A DNA stretch of 33,625 nt from Clostridiales bacterium (GCA_017617295.1 JAFZWN010000077.1:1-33625); one strand, 5' to 3'; counted from the stretch's first letter, positions 14,887-23,119 are shown. A program made the numbers and translations. Notes: generated from the sequence alone by a model not told the origin.

Positions 14887-16167
14887 ATGAAAAAGAAGAT
14901 CATTTCAAGTGTTCTTTTGGCTTCGCTTATTTTGCTTAACTCATGCAGCAGCACTCCTGCTTCCGCTCCTGTCGATCTGCCTTCGTCGTATTCGATCCTG
15001 AATTCAGGCTTTGAAGCAAACGTCCGCGCGGAGAATTTCAGAGACGGCTGGGCAATGTCAAGTGTTACTGCCATGGAATCGGAACTGTGGACAAGAAACG
15101 GGATACAGGCCAACCTGACACCCGGTATCCTCGTAAACACAGTTTATACCGGCGAACAGGCTAACAGCGCCGAAGGTTATTACAGCAGTAACCCGCTCAG
15201 GGCAGGATGTCTTCCCGTATGGATCACCACGGCTCTGGCGACTCACGGAATGGAAGGATATGTCCTGACAGAGTCGAATGATTATACTTCGGCTGACAGG
15301 GATGTGATCAAGGATAAGATAATCTCGGGCGGTGCCCTTACCTGCTTTATCAGGGGTGATGAAGACTGGAGATACTCGGATTACAACGGACGTACCACAT
15401 ATAACTATCCTGATATCCAGAACATCATCCAAAGAGACCGTATCGTAACGATAGTAGGATGGGATGACGATTTCCCGGCTTCTGATTTTCTGCATGAGGC
15501 ATCCGGCAACGGAGCATGGCTCGTACAGAACACCTTCGGAGCTTACTGGGGTGACGACGGTTATTTCTGGATGTCATACGACACACCGCTCTTCGGAGTC
15601 TGTGATCTGAATCTTTCCGATGAATATTCGGAAGTCGTCTCATATGAATCTTCAGTATCGTGTCTCGCATCTACAGGCGGATCGACAACGACAGCCAATG
15701 TCTTTGTCCACAGAGGAACACTCGGCGCTGTAGGAACATACACATCCCAGCCCAACGAGACGATCAAGGTGGAAATCTATAACGGACAGCTTGGAGATCA
15801 TCTTCTCTGCTCACAGCAGCAGACATTCGAATACCCGGGCTATCACACGATCGTACTTGATGAGCCTGTCGAAGTTAACTCGTTTACGGTCGTTGTCCGT
15901 TATCCCGGCGGTGCCCCCGTTGAAGGAGCAAGCTATCAGTCTACGACTGATGACAGCATCACCAGAGGCTACTATGCTTCATCTCAGGCAGGCCAGTCAT
16001 ATATCCGCATCAACGGACAGTGGGTGGACCTTTCCAGTCCCGATGTCAGGAACATGATCGACATCATCTCCGACGGCGAATCCCAGGCAGGCTTCGGCTA
16101 TCTCGGACTTATCGGACATCACTCGGCTGTTCCCAACAACGCCTGCATCAAAGTACTGTTTATTTGA
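14887..16167 (+). CDS. Lipoprotein with papain-like (C1) domain lacking catalytic residues, plus lectin-like domain
   Basis: A 426-residue lipoprotein, lipobox LNSC with Cys20. Residues about 31-235 follow the papain (C1) fold as seen in clostridial secreted proteins: NVRAENFRDGWAMSSVTAMES (45-65) aligns to the NQG-x-CWAF-x-ES helix, RIVTIVGWDD (185-194) to the HAV-x-VGWD strand, and WLVQNTFGAYWGDDGYFW to the WxxKNSWG-x-WGxxGYF segment. The catalytic Cys is Gly54, the His is Arg185 and the oxyanion Gln is Ala48 in an ungapped match; Asn215 remains. The end, about 250-370, matches the lectin-like domain of these proteins (GYHTIVLDEPVEVNSFTVVV). It is therefore probably a pseudopeptidase. ATG 14887 has GGGGGGAG 8 bases upstream; GTG 14866 was rejected. 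Confidence 0.78.
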   Translation: MKKKIISSVLLASLILLNSCSSTPASAPVDLPSSYSILNSGFEANVRAENFRDGWAMSSVTAMESELWTRNGIQANLTPGILVNTVYTGEQANSAEGYYSSNPLRAGCLPVWITTALATHGMEGYVLTESNDYTSADRDVIKDKIISGGALTCFIRGDEDWRYSDYNGRTTYNYPDIQNIIQRDRIVTIVGWDDDFPASDFLHEASGNGAWLVQNTFGAYWGDDGYFWMSYDTPLFGVCDLNLSDEYSEVVSYESSVSCLASTGGSTTTANVFVHRGTLGAVGTYTSQPNETIKVEIYNGQLGDHLLCSQQQTFEYPGYHTIVLDEPVEVNSFTVVVRYPGGAPVEGASYQSTTDDSITRGYYASSQAGQSYIRINGQWVDLSSPDVRNMIDIISDGESQAGFGYLGLIGHHSAVPNNACIKVLFI

Positions 16168-16173
16168 TTTTAC

Positions 16174-16206
16174 CCCGTCATCGTTTTGAAGATGACGGGT
16201 TTTTTG
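16174..16206 (+). terminator. Rho-independent terminator after papain-fold lipoprotein gene
   Basis: Perfect 9-bp stem CCCGTCATC (16174-16182) with GATGACGGG (16191-16199), 8-base loop, then a run of T. Confidence 0.92.
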
Positions 16207-16258
16207 TGCCGTTTTTCAAAAGTATACTATTCAAAAAAAGGGATAGGAGCCCCATGCG

Positions 16259-16915
16259 ATGAAAGCTTTTTTCGTTGATTTTTACGGGACGGTAGTTCAC
16301 GAGGACGGCGAAGTAATAAAGAAGATCGAGGATAACATTTATAAAGCAGGCAAGGCAGAGAATACATCCGAGATAGGCTCTTTCTGGTGGAACGATTTTC
16401 AGCAGATGTTCCTTAATTCATACGGTGACACTTTCGAGACTCAGCGCGAACTTGAAAGGAAGTCTCTGCAGCACACGCTTTCCCGGTTCGGCTGCGATCC
16501 GGACAAAGCTGACGAGCTCGGCAATATGATGTTCGCGCATTGGGTAAGGCCGCCGATCTTTCCCGACTCGAAAGAGTTCTTAGCCGGCAGCCCGCTGCCC
16601 GTATATATAGTTTCCAATATAGATACTTCCGATATCCTCGAGGCGATATCATATCACGGGCTTACGCCTGCGGGTGTGTTTACTTCAGAGGATGCGAGAT
16701 CATATAAGCCGCGCCCGGAGCTGTTTCAGCTGGCTCTGCGCGAAACGGGACTTAAGCCGGATGAGGTCATCCACATCGGCGATTCCTTAAGCAGCGACGT
16801 AAAGGGAGCATCCGCTTTAGGTATAAGGACGTTCTGGCTTAACCGCTTCGGAAAGGATGTCCCGGAGGGAGTGGAGAGCATAACCGATCTTACCGGAGCT
16901 CTCGGCAAGATCTGA
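16259..16915 (+). CDS. HAD-superfamily hydrolase, subfamily IA
   Basis: Phosphatase/dehalogenase-like cytoplasmic protein of 218 residues. Motif I is DFYGT at 7-11 with nucleophile Asp7; the second motif-I Asp is Tyr9, as in the DAYGT form of 2-haloacid dehalogenases, so phosphatase activity is less certain. Motif II is VSN (Ser119), motif III Lys150 in SYKPRPELF and motif IV HIGDSLSSD (Asp175, Asp180). The helical cap is at about 15-100, typical of subfamily IA. ATG 16259 has GGATAGGA upstream. A TATACT box at 16223-16228 may be its -10. Confidence 0.85.
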   Translation: MKAFFVDFYGTVVHEDGEVIKKIEDNIYKAGKAENTSEIGSFWWNDFQQMFLNSYGDTFETQRELERKSLQHTLSRFGCDPDKADELGNMMFAHWVRPPIFPDSKEFLAGSPLPVYIVSNIDTSDILEAISYHGLTPAGVFTSEDARSYKPRPELFQLALRETGLKPDEVIHIGDSLSSDVKGASALGIRTFWLNRFGKDVPEGVESITDLTGALGKI

Positions 16916-16917
16916 GG

Positions 16918-16940
16918 CCGGGTCTTTTCCGGTTTTATTT
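16918..16940 (+). terminator. Short candidate terminator after HAD gene
   Basis: CCGGG (16918-16922) with TCCGG (16928-16932), one G-T pair, followed by TTTTATTT. The stem is short, so efficiency is doubtful. Confidence 0.45.
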
Positions 16941-16954
16941 CTCCGCCCGAAAGA

Positions 16955-16962
16955 TGTAATAT
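16955..16962 (+). promoter_or_regulatory. -10 box of response regulator gene, near-leaderless
   Basis: TGTAATAT offers TAATAT (16957-16962) as -10. Transcription would begin at about 16969, the ATG itself, and no Shine-Dalgarno sequence is present. Confidence 0.4.
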
Positions 16963-16968
16963 ATCAAC

Positions 16969-17655
16969 ATGAAGAACAAGCGCATATTGATCGTAGACGA
17001 TGAGAAAGACCTGGCCCTTATAATAGCCGAGATGCTGGAAGGGTGCGGGTTCGCCGCGGATATCGCCGAGAGTGCGGAGCAGGCTTACGACCGCTTGGCC
17101 GATAAGAGCTATCACCTGGTAATACTCGACATCAACCTTCCCGATTCCACGGGCTTTGAGATCTGTAAGGAGCTGAGGCGCCTGTCGCAGGTGCCGGTGA
17201 TCTTCGCGAGCGCGAGGACGGCCGAGAACGACCGCATAAAGGGCTTTGACATCGGCGGCGACGACTTCCTTCAAAAGCCGTATTCCATGAAGGAGCTCCT
17301 GTCGAGGGTCAATGCGCTGATGCGCCGCGCATACGGAAACGGCGAAGACGAAGTGTTCACATTCGGCGACGTGAAGGTCGATGCGGTAGGCCGTACGGTC
17401 ACCAAGGGCGGCGAGACCGTCAAGATGGCGCAGCGCGAGTTCGATCTTCTTTTGTACCTGTGCCGCAATAAAAATACGGCCGTGGCCAAGGACACTCTTT
17501 TAAATGAAGTGTGGGGTGCATTCAGCGGCGTCGAGCCGTCGAGCCTGACCGTTCATATAAGATGGCTCCGTGAAAAGCTCGAGGACGATCCGTCCGATCC
17601 CCAATACATAAAGACCGTCTGGAAATTAGGCTACATGCTGGAGTGTGACGGATGA
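16969..17655 (+). CDS. OmpR/PhoB-family response regulator
   Basis: Two-component transcription regulator of 228 residues. The receiver domain (1-115) has the acidic pair Asp10-Asp11, phospho-acceptor Asp54 in VILDINLPD, Ser81 and Lys103. The winged-helix effector domain (about 130-225) contains the recognition segment SSLTVHIRWLREKLEDDP and ends with the usual YIKTVWKLGYML. It overlaps the kinase gene by ATGA at 17652-17655. No ribosome site precedes ATG and a -10 lies immediately upstream, so the mRNA may be leaderless. Likely target: the ABC transporter promoter at 19121-19155. Confidence 0.93.
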   Translation: MKNKRILIVDDEKDLALIIAEMLEGCGFAADIAESAEQAYDRLADKSYHLVILDINLPDSTGFEICKELRRLSQVPVIFASARTAENDRIKGFDIGGDDFLQKPYSMKELLSRVNALMRRAYGNGEDEVFTFGDVKVDAVGRTVTKGGETVKMAQREFDLLLYLCRNKNTAVAKDTLLNEVWGAFSGVEPSSLTVHIRWLREKLEDDPSDPQYIKTVWKLGYMLECDG

Positions 17656-18785
17656 AGAAGATAGCGGCTTTCGCCGCGATCCTGTCGCTTATCATCGCCA
17701 TTGCCGGCGTGGTGTTTTTTGTGAAGATCAATGATACTGAGAACAGTACCGGCGAGTATGCGGTTACCTTGAACGAGATAGAGAACATGGCTCGCCGCGG
17801 CGAGGATGAGGAAGCTGCTGATGCTGCCCGTGCCCTGCGCGAGAAGATAAGGAGCGACGGAGTCGTCGAGCAAAATACGGACTACAGTCCGCTTATCATG
17901 AGCGGGATATGCATAGCATTTCTGGCCGGAACCTGCGCCTACTGGTATGTGACGGTGGTGCGTCCTCTGAAAGAGCTGTCGCAGTATGCGGGTAAGGTCG
18001 GAGGGGGAGATCTCGAGACCGCGATAGAGCATAATCGCGGAGGTCTTTTCGGCGAACTGACGTGGGCGCTCGACAGCATGCGATCCGAGATAAAGAAGGC
18101 GCGAGACTGCGAGAAGGAAGCAATCGAGAACAACAAGACCGTCATCGCCTCGCTGTCGCACGACATAAAGACTCCCATCGCGACGATAAGAGCTTATGCC
18201 GAGGCGCTGGACATGGGAATGGATATCGATCCCGAAAAGCATAGCCGCTACGTGGAGACGATCCTCAAGAAGAGCGACGAGGTGAAGGCGCTGACCGAGG
18301 ATATGCTGACCCACTCGCTGACTGAGCTCGGTCACCTCAAGATGAACCCGGAAGAATTCGAGCTCGGCTCGTTCCTTGAGAGGACTCTTGATGATCTTCG
18401 CGCTGATCAGGATGACATCATATATACAAAACCTTCGTACTCGATCGATGTGTTTGCCGACAGCAAGCGCGTCTCGCAGATAGTCGAGAATCTGATCGCC
18501 AACGCCAGAAAATATGCCAAGACATCCGTGACCGTGACGCTCACTCGCGACGCGGAGCAGGCGGTGATGAAGTTCAGCGACAAGGGCGGCGGCATCCCGG
18601 ACAGCGATCTGCCTTTCGTGCTCGGCAAGTTCTATCGTGGCAGTAACTCGTCCGATGAGCAGGGCGCGGGCCTGGGGCTGTTTATAGTCAGATATATAGC
18701 CGAGCAGTCGGGAGGCAGCGTGCATCTTCGTAACAGCGACGACGGCCTTGAAGTCGCTGTCGCCCTGCCGGTGGTAAAGGACTGA
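17652..18785 (+). CDS. Membrane sensor histidine kinase
   Basis: Partner kinase of the upstream regulator, 377 residues. Transmembrane helices at about 4-24 and 81-101 flank an extracytoplasmic loop of about 55 acidic residues; HAMP about 102-150; H-box SLSHDIKTPIATIRAYAE with His170; N-box ENLIANARKYA; F-box KFYRGSN; G-boxes DKGGGIP and GAGLGLFIV. The sensing loop is larger than in BceS-type intramembrane sensors, so an extracellular ligand is possible. The last 14 codons and stop lie in a 43-bp tandem duplication. Confidence 0.92.
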   Translation: MKKIAAFAAILSLIIAIAGVVFFVKINDTENSTGEYAVTLNEIENMARRGEDEEAADAARALREKIRSDGVVEQNTDYSPLIMSGICIAFLAGTCAYWYVTVVRPLKELSQYAGKVGGGDLETAIEHNRGGLFGELTWALDSMRSEIKKARDCEKEAIENNKTVIASLSHDIKTPIATIRAYAEALDMGMDIDPEKHSRYVETILKKSDEVKALTEDMLTHSLTELGHLKMNPEEFELGSFLERTLDDLRADQDDIIYTKPSYSIDVFADSKRVSQIVENLIANARKYAKTSVTVTLTRDAEQAVMKFSDKGGGIPDSDLPFVLGKFYRGSNSSDEQGAGLGLFIVRYIAEQSGGSVHLRNSDDGLEVAVALPVVKD

Positions 18786-18837
18786 CGGCCTTGAAGTCGC
18801 TGTCGCCCTGCCGGTGGTAAAGGACTGACGGCCTTGA
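18741..18837 (+). repeat. 43-bp tandem duplication at the 3' end of the kinase gene
   Basis: Unit 18741-18783 is repeated exactly at 18784-18826, and 11 bases of a third copy (GACGGCCTTGA) follow at 18827-18837. The first copy encodes the last kinase residues, ending at TGA 18783-18785; the second is noncoding because the stop lies at the junction. The identical copies suggest a recent slippage or unequal-recombination event, or an assembly artefact. Confidence 0.95.
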
Positions 18838-18892
18838 CAGAAGGAGCCTGAAGGATCTGTGTGATCAGTGATAAGCCGGCTGCTGGATATTA

Positions 18893-19061
18893 CAACCTTT
18901 TTCGCGAAAAATCGAAAAAAGGTTGAATTTGGGGGTATGAACGAAGAAAAAAGGTTGAAGAATGATCTTGAAATCTTGAAAAAGGTTGAAGCAAGCCCTC
19001 AAAAAAGCAAAAAAGGTTGAAATAGCGGTTGATAATCAGACAGGAAGCATGAAAAAGGTTG
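18893..19061 (+). repeat. Phased A-tract / GGTTGA repeats upstream of ABC transporter
   Basis: The block A5-6 GGTTGAA occurs with GGTTG starting at 18921, 18953, 18984 and 19015 (spacing 32, 31, 31) and again as AAAAAGGTTGC at 19057; a partial GGTTGA without A-tract is at 19027. An inverted copy CAACCTTTTT at 18893-18902 can pair with the first direct copy (10 bp stem). The 31-base period is about three DNA turns, so the A-tracts are in phase. The block fills most of the 406-base gap 18786-19191, with no credible gene in it. Confidence 0.85.
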
Positions 19062-19120
19062 CATCCTGCGGAGGCAGGTATAGTGCGGCCGGTCATTACC
19101 ATTTTCCGGGAAGATGATTC

Positions 19121-19155
19121 TCTTAAGTATTTCTTAATATCCCTTCGGATACAAT
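19121..19155 (+). promoter_or_regulatory. Response-regulator box and -10 of the ABC transporter operon
   Basis: Direct heptamers TCTTAAG (19121-19127) and TCTTAAT (19132-19138) are 11 bases apart start to start, the spacing used by OmpR/PhoB-family dimers. They cover the -35 position of TACAAT (19150-19155). The adjacent two-component system is the obvious candidate to bind here; that is inference. Confidence 0.6.
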
Positions 19156-19191
19156 GGCGGCATAAAGGATATAAAGGATGGTGCGGCCATA

Positions 19192-19953
19192 ATGAAAAAG
19201 AGTATCTTATCGGCAAAGGGACTATGCAAGAGCTTCGCACATAACGGAGTTCAGACGCATATATTGACAGGAATGGATGTCGATATCTATGAAGGCGACT
19301 TTACGGTCATCATGGGTGCTTCGGGGTCGGGTAAATCGACGACGCTCTATGCACTCTCGGGGATGGACAGGGCGACGGCCGGACAGGTCATGTACGGCGG
19401 GGAAGATCTTGTTAAGATGAGCGAAAAGAAACTCGCCCGCTTAAGAAGAGGCAGCTTCGGATTTATCTTCCAGCAGATGCATCTTGTAAGCAATCTGAGC
19501 CTTTTCGAAAACATAACGGTACCGGGATATCTTGATAAGGATAAGACTGCGGCTCAGGTCGATAAGCGTGCTGATGAACTCATGGAAAAGATGGGGATAA
19601 GCCATATAAAGTCGCAGCTGCCTTCGCAGTGCAGCGGAGGTGAGCAGCAGAGATGCGCGATCGCAAGATCGGTGATAAACGAGCCTGAGATGCTCTTCGC
19701 AGACGAGCCTACAGGTGCCCTCAACAGGAAGAACACGACGGAAGTCCTGGACCTTCTTACGGAACTCAATAAGGGAGGACAGAGTATCCTCATGGTCACG
19801 CACGACCAGCGGGCCGCATGCCGTGCCACGAGGATACTCTATCTTGAGGACGGCAGGATAACGGGCGACCTTGAGCTGCCGCCATACGAGAAGAAGGACG
19901 AGAAGAGCCGTGAGGCGCAGGTCGGCGCATGGCTCAACTCCATGCAGTGGTAA
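19192..19953 (+). CDS. ABC transporter ATP-binding protein (MacB/LolD type)
   Basis: The ATPase of a MacB/FtsX-type export or extrusion system, 253 residues. Walker A GASGSGKST 42-50, Q-loop FQQMHL, signature CSGGEQQR 147-154 (Cys replaces the usual Leu), Walker B MLFADEP 167-173 and switch His204. The extra C-terminal 30 residues after the ATPase core are charged (KKDEKSREAQ). The ribosome site is weak (AAAGGAT, distant). The permease gene begins 16 bases after its stop. With the regulator and kinase upstream, the layout is that of peptide-antibiotic or envelope-stress detoxification modules. Confidence 0.93.
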   Translation: MKKSILSAKGLCKSFAHNGVQTHILTGMDVDIYEGDFTVIMGASGSGKSTTLYALSGMDRATAGQVMYGGEDLVKMSEKKLARLRRGSFGFIFQQMHLVSNLSLFENITVPGYLDKDKTAAQVDKRADELMEKMGISHIKSQLPSQCSGGEQQRCAIARSVINEPEMLFADEPTGALNRKNTTEVLDLLTELNKGGQSILMVTHDQRAACRATRILYLEDGRITGDLELPPYEKKDEKSREAQVGAWLNSMQW

Positions 19954-19969
19954 GGGGGAACTTCAGGCG

Positions 19970-22318
19970 ATGCGCAGTATATTAAAGCTTGCCCGTGCGA
20001 ATATTAAGCACGGCAAAGGAGCGTTTATCGGTGTCATCATACTGATGACGCTGATCACATATTCGTTCACCGGAACGGTAAGTAATGATGACGATCTTAA
20101 GCGAGCGATAGAAGACAGGTTCGCCGCATACGACATAAAGGACGTCGTCGTATATATCTTTGACGATCATGTCACCGATGAGATGCTCGATGATGTTGTT
20201 TCTCATGAGTACGTAAACAGCTGTGACATAAGCGATTATCTTCTTGTTTTAAACCCGCTCCTTTCAAACGGGGAAGAGACAGATGTCAACATGGGTCTTT
20301 GCCCTGTGACCGATAACACCATGATGTTCAGCGGCGACGGAAAAGAGATATATCACGGGGAAGTTTGTGACGGTGAGATCTATATCCCATATAAGCTTCA
20401 CGCTTCCGACGCGTTTTCTGTCGGATCGGTCATAGCGATAAGGACTCATGACGGCTATACCGAAGAGTTCACCGTAAAGGGATACTACGAGGACGTGATA
20501 ATGGGTCCGGTCACGATGTCTGACAACCGCGCGATAATATCGACGGGCGACTATGAAAGGATCCGGGACACCATGGCTGATCACCTGGATTCGCAGGCAT
20601 GTTTTCTCCTCCAGATAGATGAGATACAGATAAAGGCGGAGGAAGGTATCGATGAGGTCACGCTGAAGAATGCGATCACTTCCGATACGGATCTTGTGAT
20701 GTGTTCCAACGCGGCGATGACGAGGACTCAGATCATGGACCTGATCGAGATGTATTCCGCAGCCGGCACGAGAACTGTCATCGTATTTGTCGTGCTGCTC
20801 CTGATCGTCATTATGATCACGCTCAATAACTGCATCACATCATCGATAGAGATGGATTATACGGAGCTCGGCATCCTCAAGTCGCAGGGATTTACCGATA
20901 ATGATATAAGGCTTTCCTATGTGATCCAGTACCTGGCAGCGCTCTTTATCGGGGCGGTCATCGGTATCGGCATCAGTATCCCGCTGACGGGGTATCTCAT
21001 AAGCCTTTGGAAGAACATCTCAGGCATACAGTCGAAAACGGATATCTCTATCCTTAAGTGCGCTGTCCTGTGCCTGATAATAATGGCGGTCTCGTGGCTG
21101 TTCATCATGTTCGCCACACATAAGGTCGGAAAGATCTCACCCGTGCGTGCGATCAACGGCGGCAGGGAAGAACGGTATTTTGACAGCAGGCTGAAGCTTC
21201 GTATCAGAAAGAAGCCCCTGTCGTTCTTTATGGCTTTCCGTAACCTTCAGTCGGGGGCAAAGCAGTATGCCGGCACGCTCTTTATCACTGCGCTGCTCGT
21301 CTTCTTTGTCATCAGCGTAAACGTGCTCAAGGACGGACTTGATGTCGACAATATCCTCATCAGCCTGAGCGGCGATATCAAGGTGACCGATAACGGCGGC
21401 TTCAAGCTCGATGACATAGAAAACGTAATGGACGATCTTCGCACTTACGACAGCGGCATAAGGATAGAGGCGATGAGCCAGCGCCGCATGATGGTCAACG
21501 ATCAGTTCGTGACGGTCGTGTCGTATTATTCTGACAGGCAGATCGTAAAGCCTATCGAAGGAAGGATGCCCGTTTACGATAATGAAGTGTGCATCACCAA
21601 GAGTATCGGAAGCCTTACGGGCACGGCGATCGGTGACACGATAACGATCGAGAGCACGGGAGGCGATGAGGAGTTTGTCATTACCGGATATTTCGAGTCC
21701 GTGTGGAGCTTCGGATATGTCGTAACGGTAACTCCCGAAGGCATGGAAAAGCTCGGTTATAAGAATATAGATTCCGCGTTCCTGATCTTGTCCGATATGT
21801 CGGCGAAAGATGACATCGTCGATCACCTTAACACTGCTTATGAGGGGCGGCTCTCGGCGTCGGATTATGAGGAGAGCAAGACGAGCGTGATCTATAAGGA
21901 CATGGTAAAGGTCATCATGAATGTGTTCGTATATACGATCGAGTCGGTGGTCATCATCTTTTCCGCGGTCATCGTCGTGATGGTCAGCAAGCGGACGTTT
22001 ATAAGAGAACGCAGGGACATCGGTATCTGTAAGGCGGTCGGCTTCACATCGGGCGGACTGCGTTCCCAGTTCTCGGTAAGGTTCGCTCTGGTCGCTGCTT
22101 TCGGTTCGCTTCTGGGAGGCCTTCTGGCATTCTTCCTGACGCGTCCCATGATAGTCGCGATCTTAAAGATCGTAGGTCTCACCGACTTCACGTCCGATTA
22201 TCCGCCGATGGCGTTTATCGGACCGGCAGCACTGATATGCCTGTGCTTCTTCGCATGCTCCTACATGATATCGGGAAGCGTTAAAAAAGTCGAAGTCAGG
22301 GAACTGGTAACGGAATGA
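19970..22318 (+). CDS. ABC transporter permease with two FtsX-type domains
   Basis: A 782-residue polytopic protein. One transmembrane helix at about 18-37 precedes a long extracytoplasmic region to about 265, then three helices ending in HKVGKISPVRAINGG; the pattern repeats with a helix around 435, a second extracytoplasmic region of roughly 200 residues, and three helices at the end. Both halves carry the FtsX-type segment (ELGILKSQGFT, DIGICKAVGFT). This eight-helix duplicated layout is unlike the ten-helix BceB form, so MacB-like or VexA-like extrusion is more probable. An in-frame upstream start at 19871 lies inside the ATPase gene; ATG 19970 with AAGGGGGAA upstream is preferred. Confidence 0.88.
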   Translation: MRSILKLARANIKHGKGAFIGVIILMTLITYSFTGTVSNDDDLKRAIEDRFAAYDIKDVVVYIFDDHVTDEMLDDVVSHEYVNSCDISDYLLVLNPLLSNGEETDVNMGLCPVTDNTMMFSGDGKEIYHGEVCDGEIYIPYKLHASDAFSVGSVIAIRTHDGYTEEFTVKGYYEDVIMGPVTMSDNRAIISTGDYERIRDTMADHLDSQACFLLQIDEIQIKAEEGIDEVTLKNAITSDTDLVMCSNAAMTRTQIMDLIEMYSAAGTRTVIVFVVLLLIVIMITLNNCITSSIEMDYTELGILKSQGFTDNDIRLSYVIQYLAALFIGAVIGIGISIPLTGYLISLWKNISGIQSKTDISILKCAVLCLIIMAVSWLFIMFATHKVGKISPVRAINGGREERYFDSRLKLRIRKKPLSFFMAFRNLQSGAKQYAGTLFITALLVFFVISVNVLKDGLDVDNILISLSGDIKVTDNGGFKLDDIENVMDDLRTYDSGIRIEAMSQRRMMVNDQFVTVVSYYSDRQIVKPIEGRMPVYDNEVCITKSIGSLTGTAIGDTITIESTGGDEEFVITGYFESVWSFGYVVTVTPEGMEKLGYKNIDSAFLILSDMSAKDDIVDHLNTAYEGRLSASDYEESKTSVIYKDMVKVIMNVFVYTIESVVIIFSAVIVVMVSKRTFIRERRDIGICKAVGFTSGGLRSQFSVRFALVAAFGSLLGGLLAFFLTRPMIVAILKIVGLTDFTSDYPPMAFIGPAALICLCFFACSYMISGSVKKVEVRELVTE

Positions 22319-22323
22319 TAATG

Positions 22324-22332
22324 TGATATCAT
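22324..22332 (+). promoter_or_regulatory. Possible extended -10 (TGATATCAT)
   Basis: TGA followed by TATCAT, about 28 bases before the methyltransferase ATG at 22361; resembles the extended -10 boxes of other genes here, with one mismatch. No -35 recognised. Confidence 0.35.
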
Positions 22333-22360
22333 CATGAGATAAAGAGATAAGGGGATAAAA

Positions 22361-23119
22361 ATGGATCCGACGAAGAAGTTCAACGGATATGCGGAAGACT
22401 ATACTGCGGGGCGGCCCGGGTACGCTTCCGCTCTAATAGACTGGTTTTACAGTGACTGCGGATTGTCCCGGGATTCTGTCATAGCGGATATCGGGTCAGG
22501 TACGGGTAAGTTTGCCGTTTCCTTTTTGAAACGCGGCAATGAAGTTTACTGCGTCGAGCCTAATGATGACATGCGGGCGGAGGCGGAACGGGAACTTAAC
22601 GGTTTTCTGAATTTCCATTCGGTTAGAGGTGGTGCGGAAGATACGACGCTCCCTTCATGTTTTGCGGATCTTATCACTACGGCTCAGGCCTTTCACTGGT
22701 TTGATGCCGATAAGTTCAGGAGCGAATGCAAAAGGATCATTAAAGACGGCGGCAAGGTCGCTCTGATATGGAACGTAAGAGATAGATCTGACGGTATAAA
22801 CCGTGACCTTTATGAGGTGTTTTCCGGGTACTGTCCGGATTTCCGGGGATTCAGCGGAGGGATCAAGAAGGATGATCCGAGGATAAGGGAATTCTTCCGC
22901 GGAAGATATGATCATCTTTCTTTCGCCAATCCGTTGTATTATGATAAGCAGAAGTTCATCGCGAGATGCCTGTCGGGTTCATATTCGATAAAGGAGGGCG
23001 AGACGGGATACGACAGATATATGGAGGAATTGGTCGGGGTGTTTGACAGGTATTCCGAAAACGGTATCGTTACGATCGCGAACGATTCGGTTGCATATAT
23101 CGGGAGTGTCGGGCAGTGA
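22361..23119 (+). CDS. Class I SAM-dependent methyltransferase
   Basis: Methyltransferase of 252 residues resembling the trans-aconitate/UbiE-type group. The opening FNGYAEDYTAGRPGY is characteristic of this group, motif I is VIADIGSGTGKF at 40-51, Glu66 in CVEPN is the ribose-binding acid, and LITTAQAFHWFDADKF gives the post-motif region. RBS AAGGGG precedes ATG. The C-terminal third is an added helical region. Substrate unknown. It is followed by a terminator at 23184, so it is monocistronic. Confidence 0.85.
   Translation: MDPTKKFNGYAEDYTAGRPGYASALIDWFYSDCGLSRDSVIADIGSGTGKFAVSFLKRGNEVYCVEPNDDMRAEAERELNGFLNFHSVRGGAEDTTLPSCFADLITTAQAFHWFDADKFRSECKRIIKDGGKVALIWNVRDRSDGINRDLYEVFSGYCPDFRGFSGGIKKDDPRIREFFRGRYDHLSFANPLYYDKQKFIARCLSGSYSIKEGETGYDRYMEELVGVFDRYSENGIVTIANDSVAYIGSVGQ

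Noticed and set aside
17631..18725. Minus-strand frame of 364 codons across the histidine kinase gene
   Set aside because: The forward strand has all kinase motifs in order; the long antisense frame follows from GC-rich codon structure.
18937..19020. A 27-residue reading frame in the repeat region (starts MNEEKRLKND)
   Set aside because: The GGGGG stretch is directly next to ATG with no proper spacing, and the residues simply translate the AAAAAGGTTGAA repeats.
18915..19061. Possible CRISPR array
   Set aside because: Repeats are only 11-13 bases, spacing is a constant 31-32 with AT-rich gaps, one copy is inverted, and no cas gene is near.
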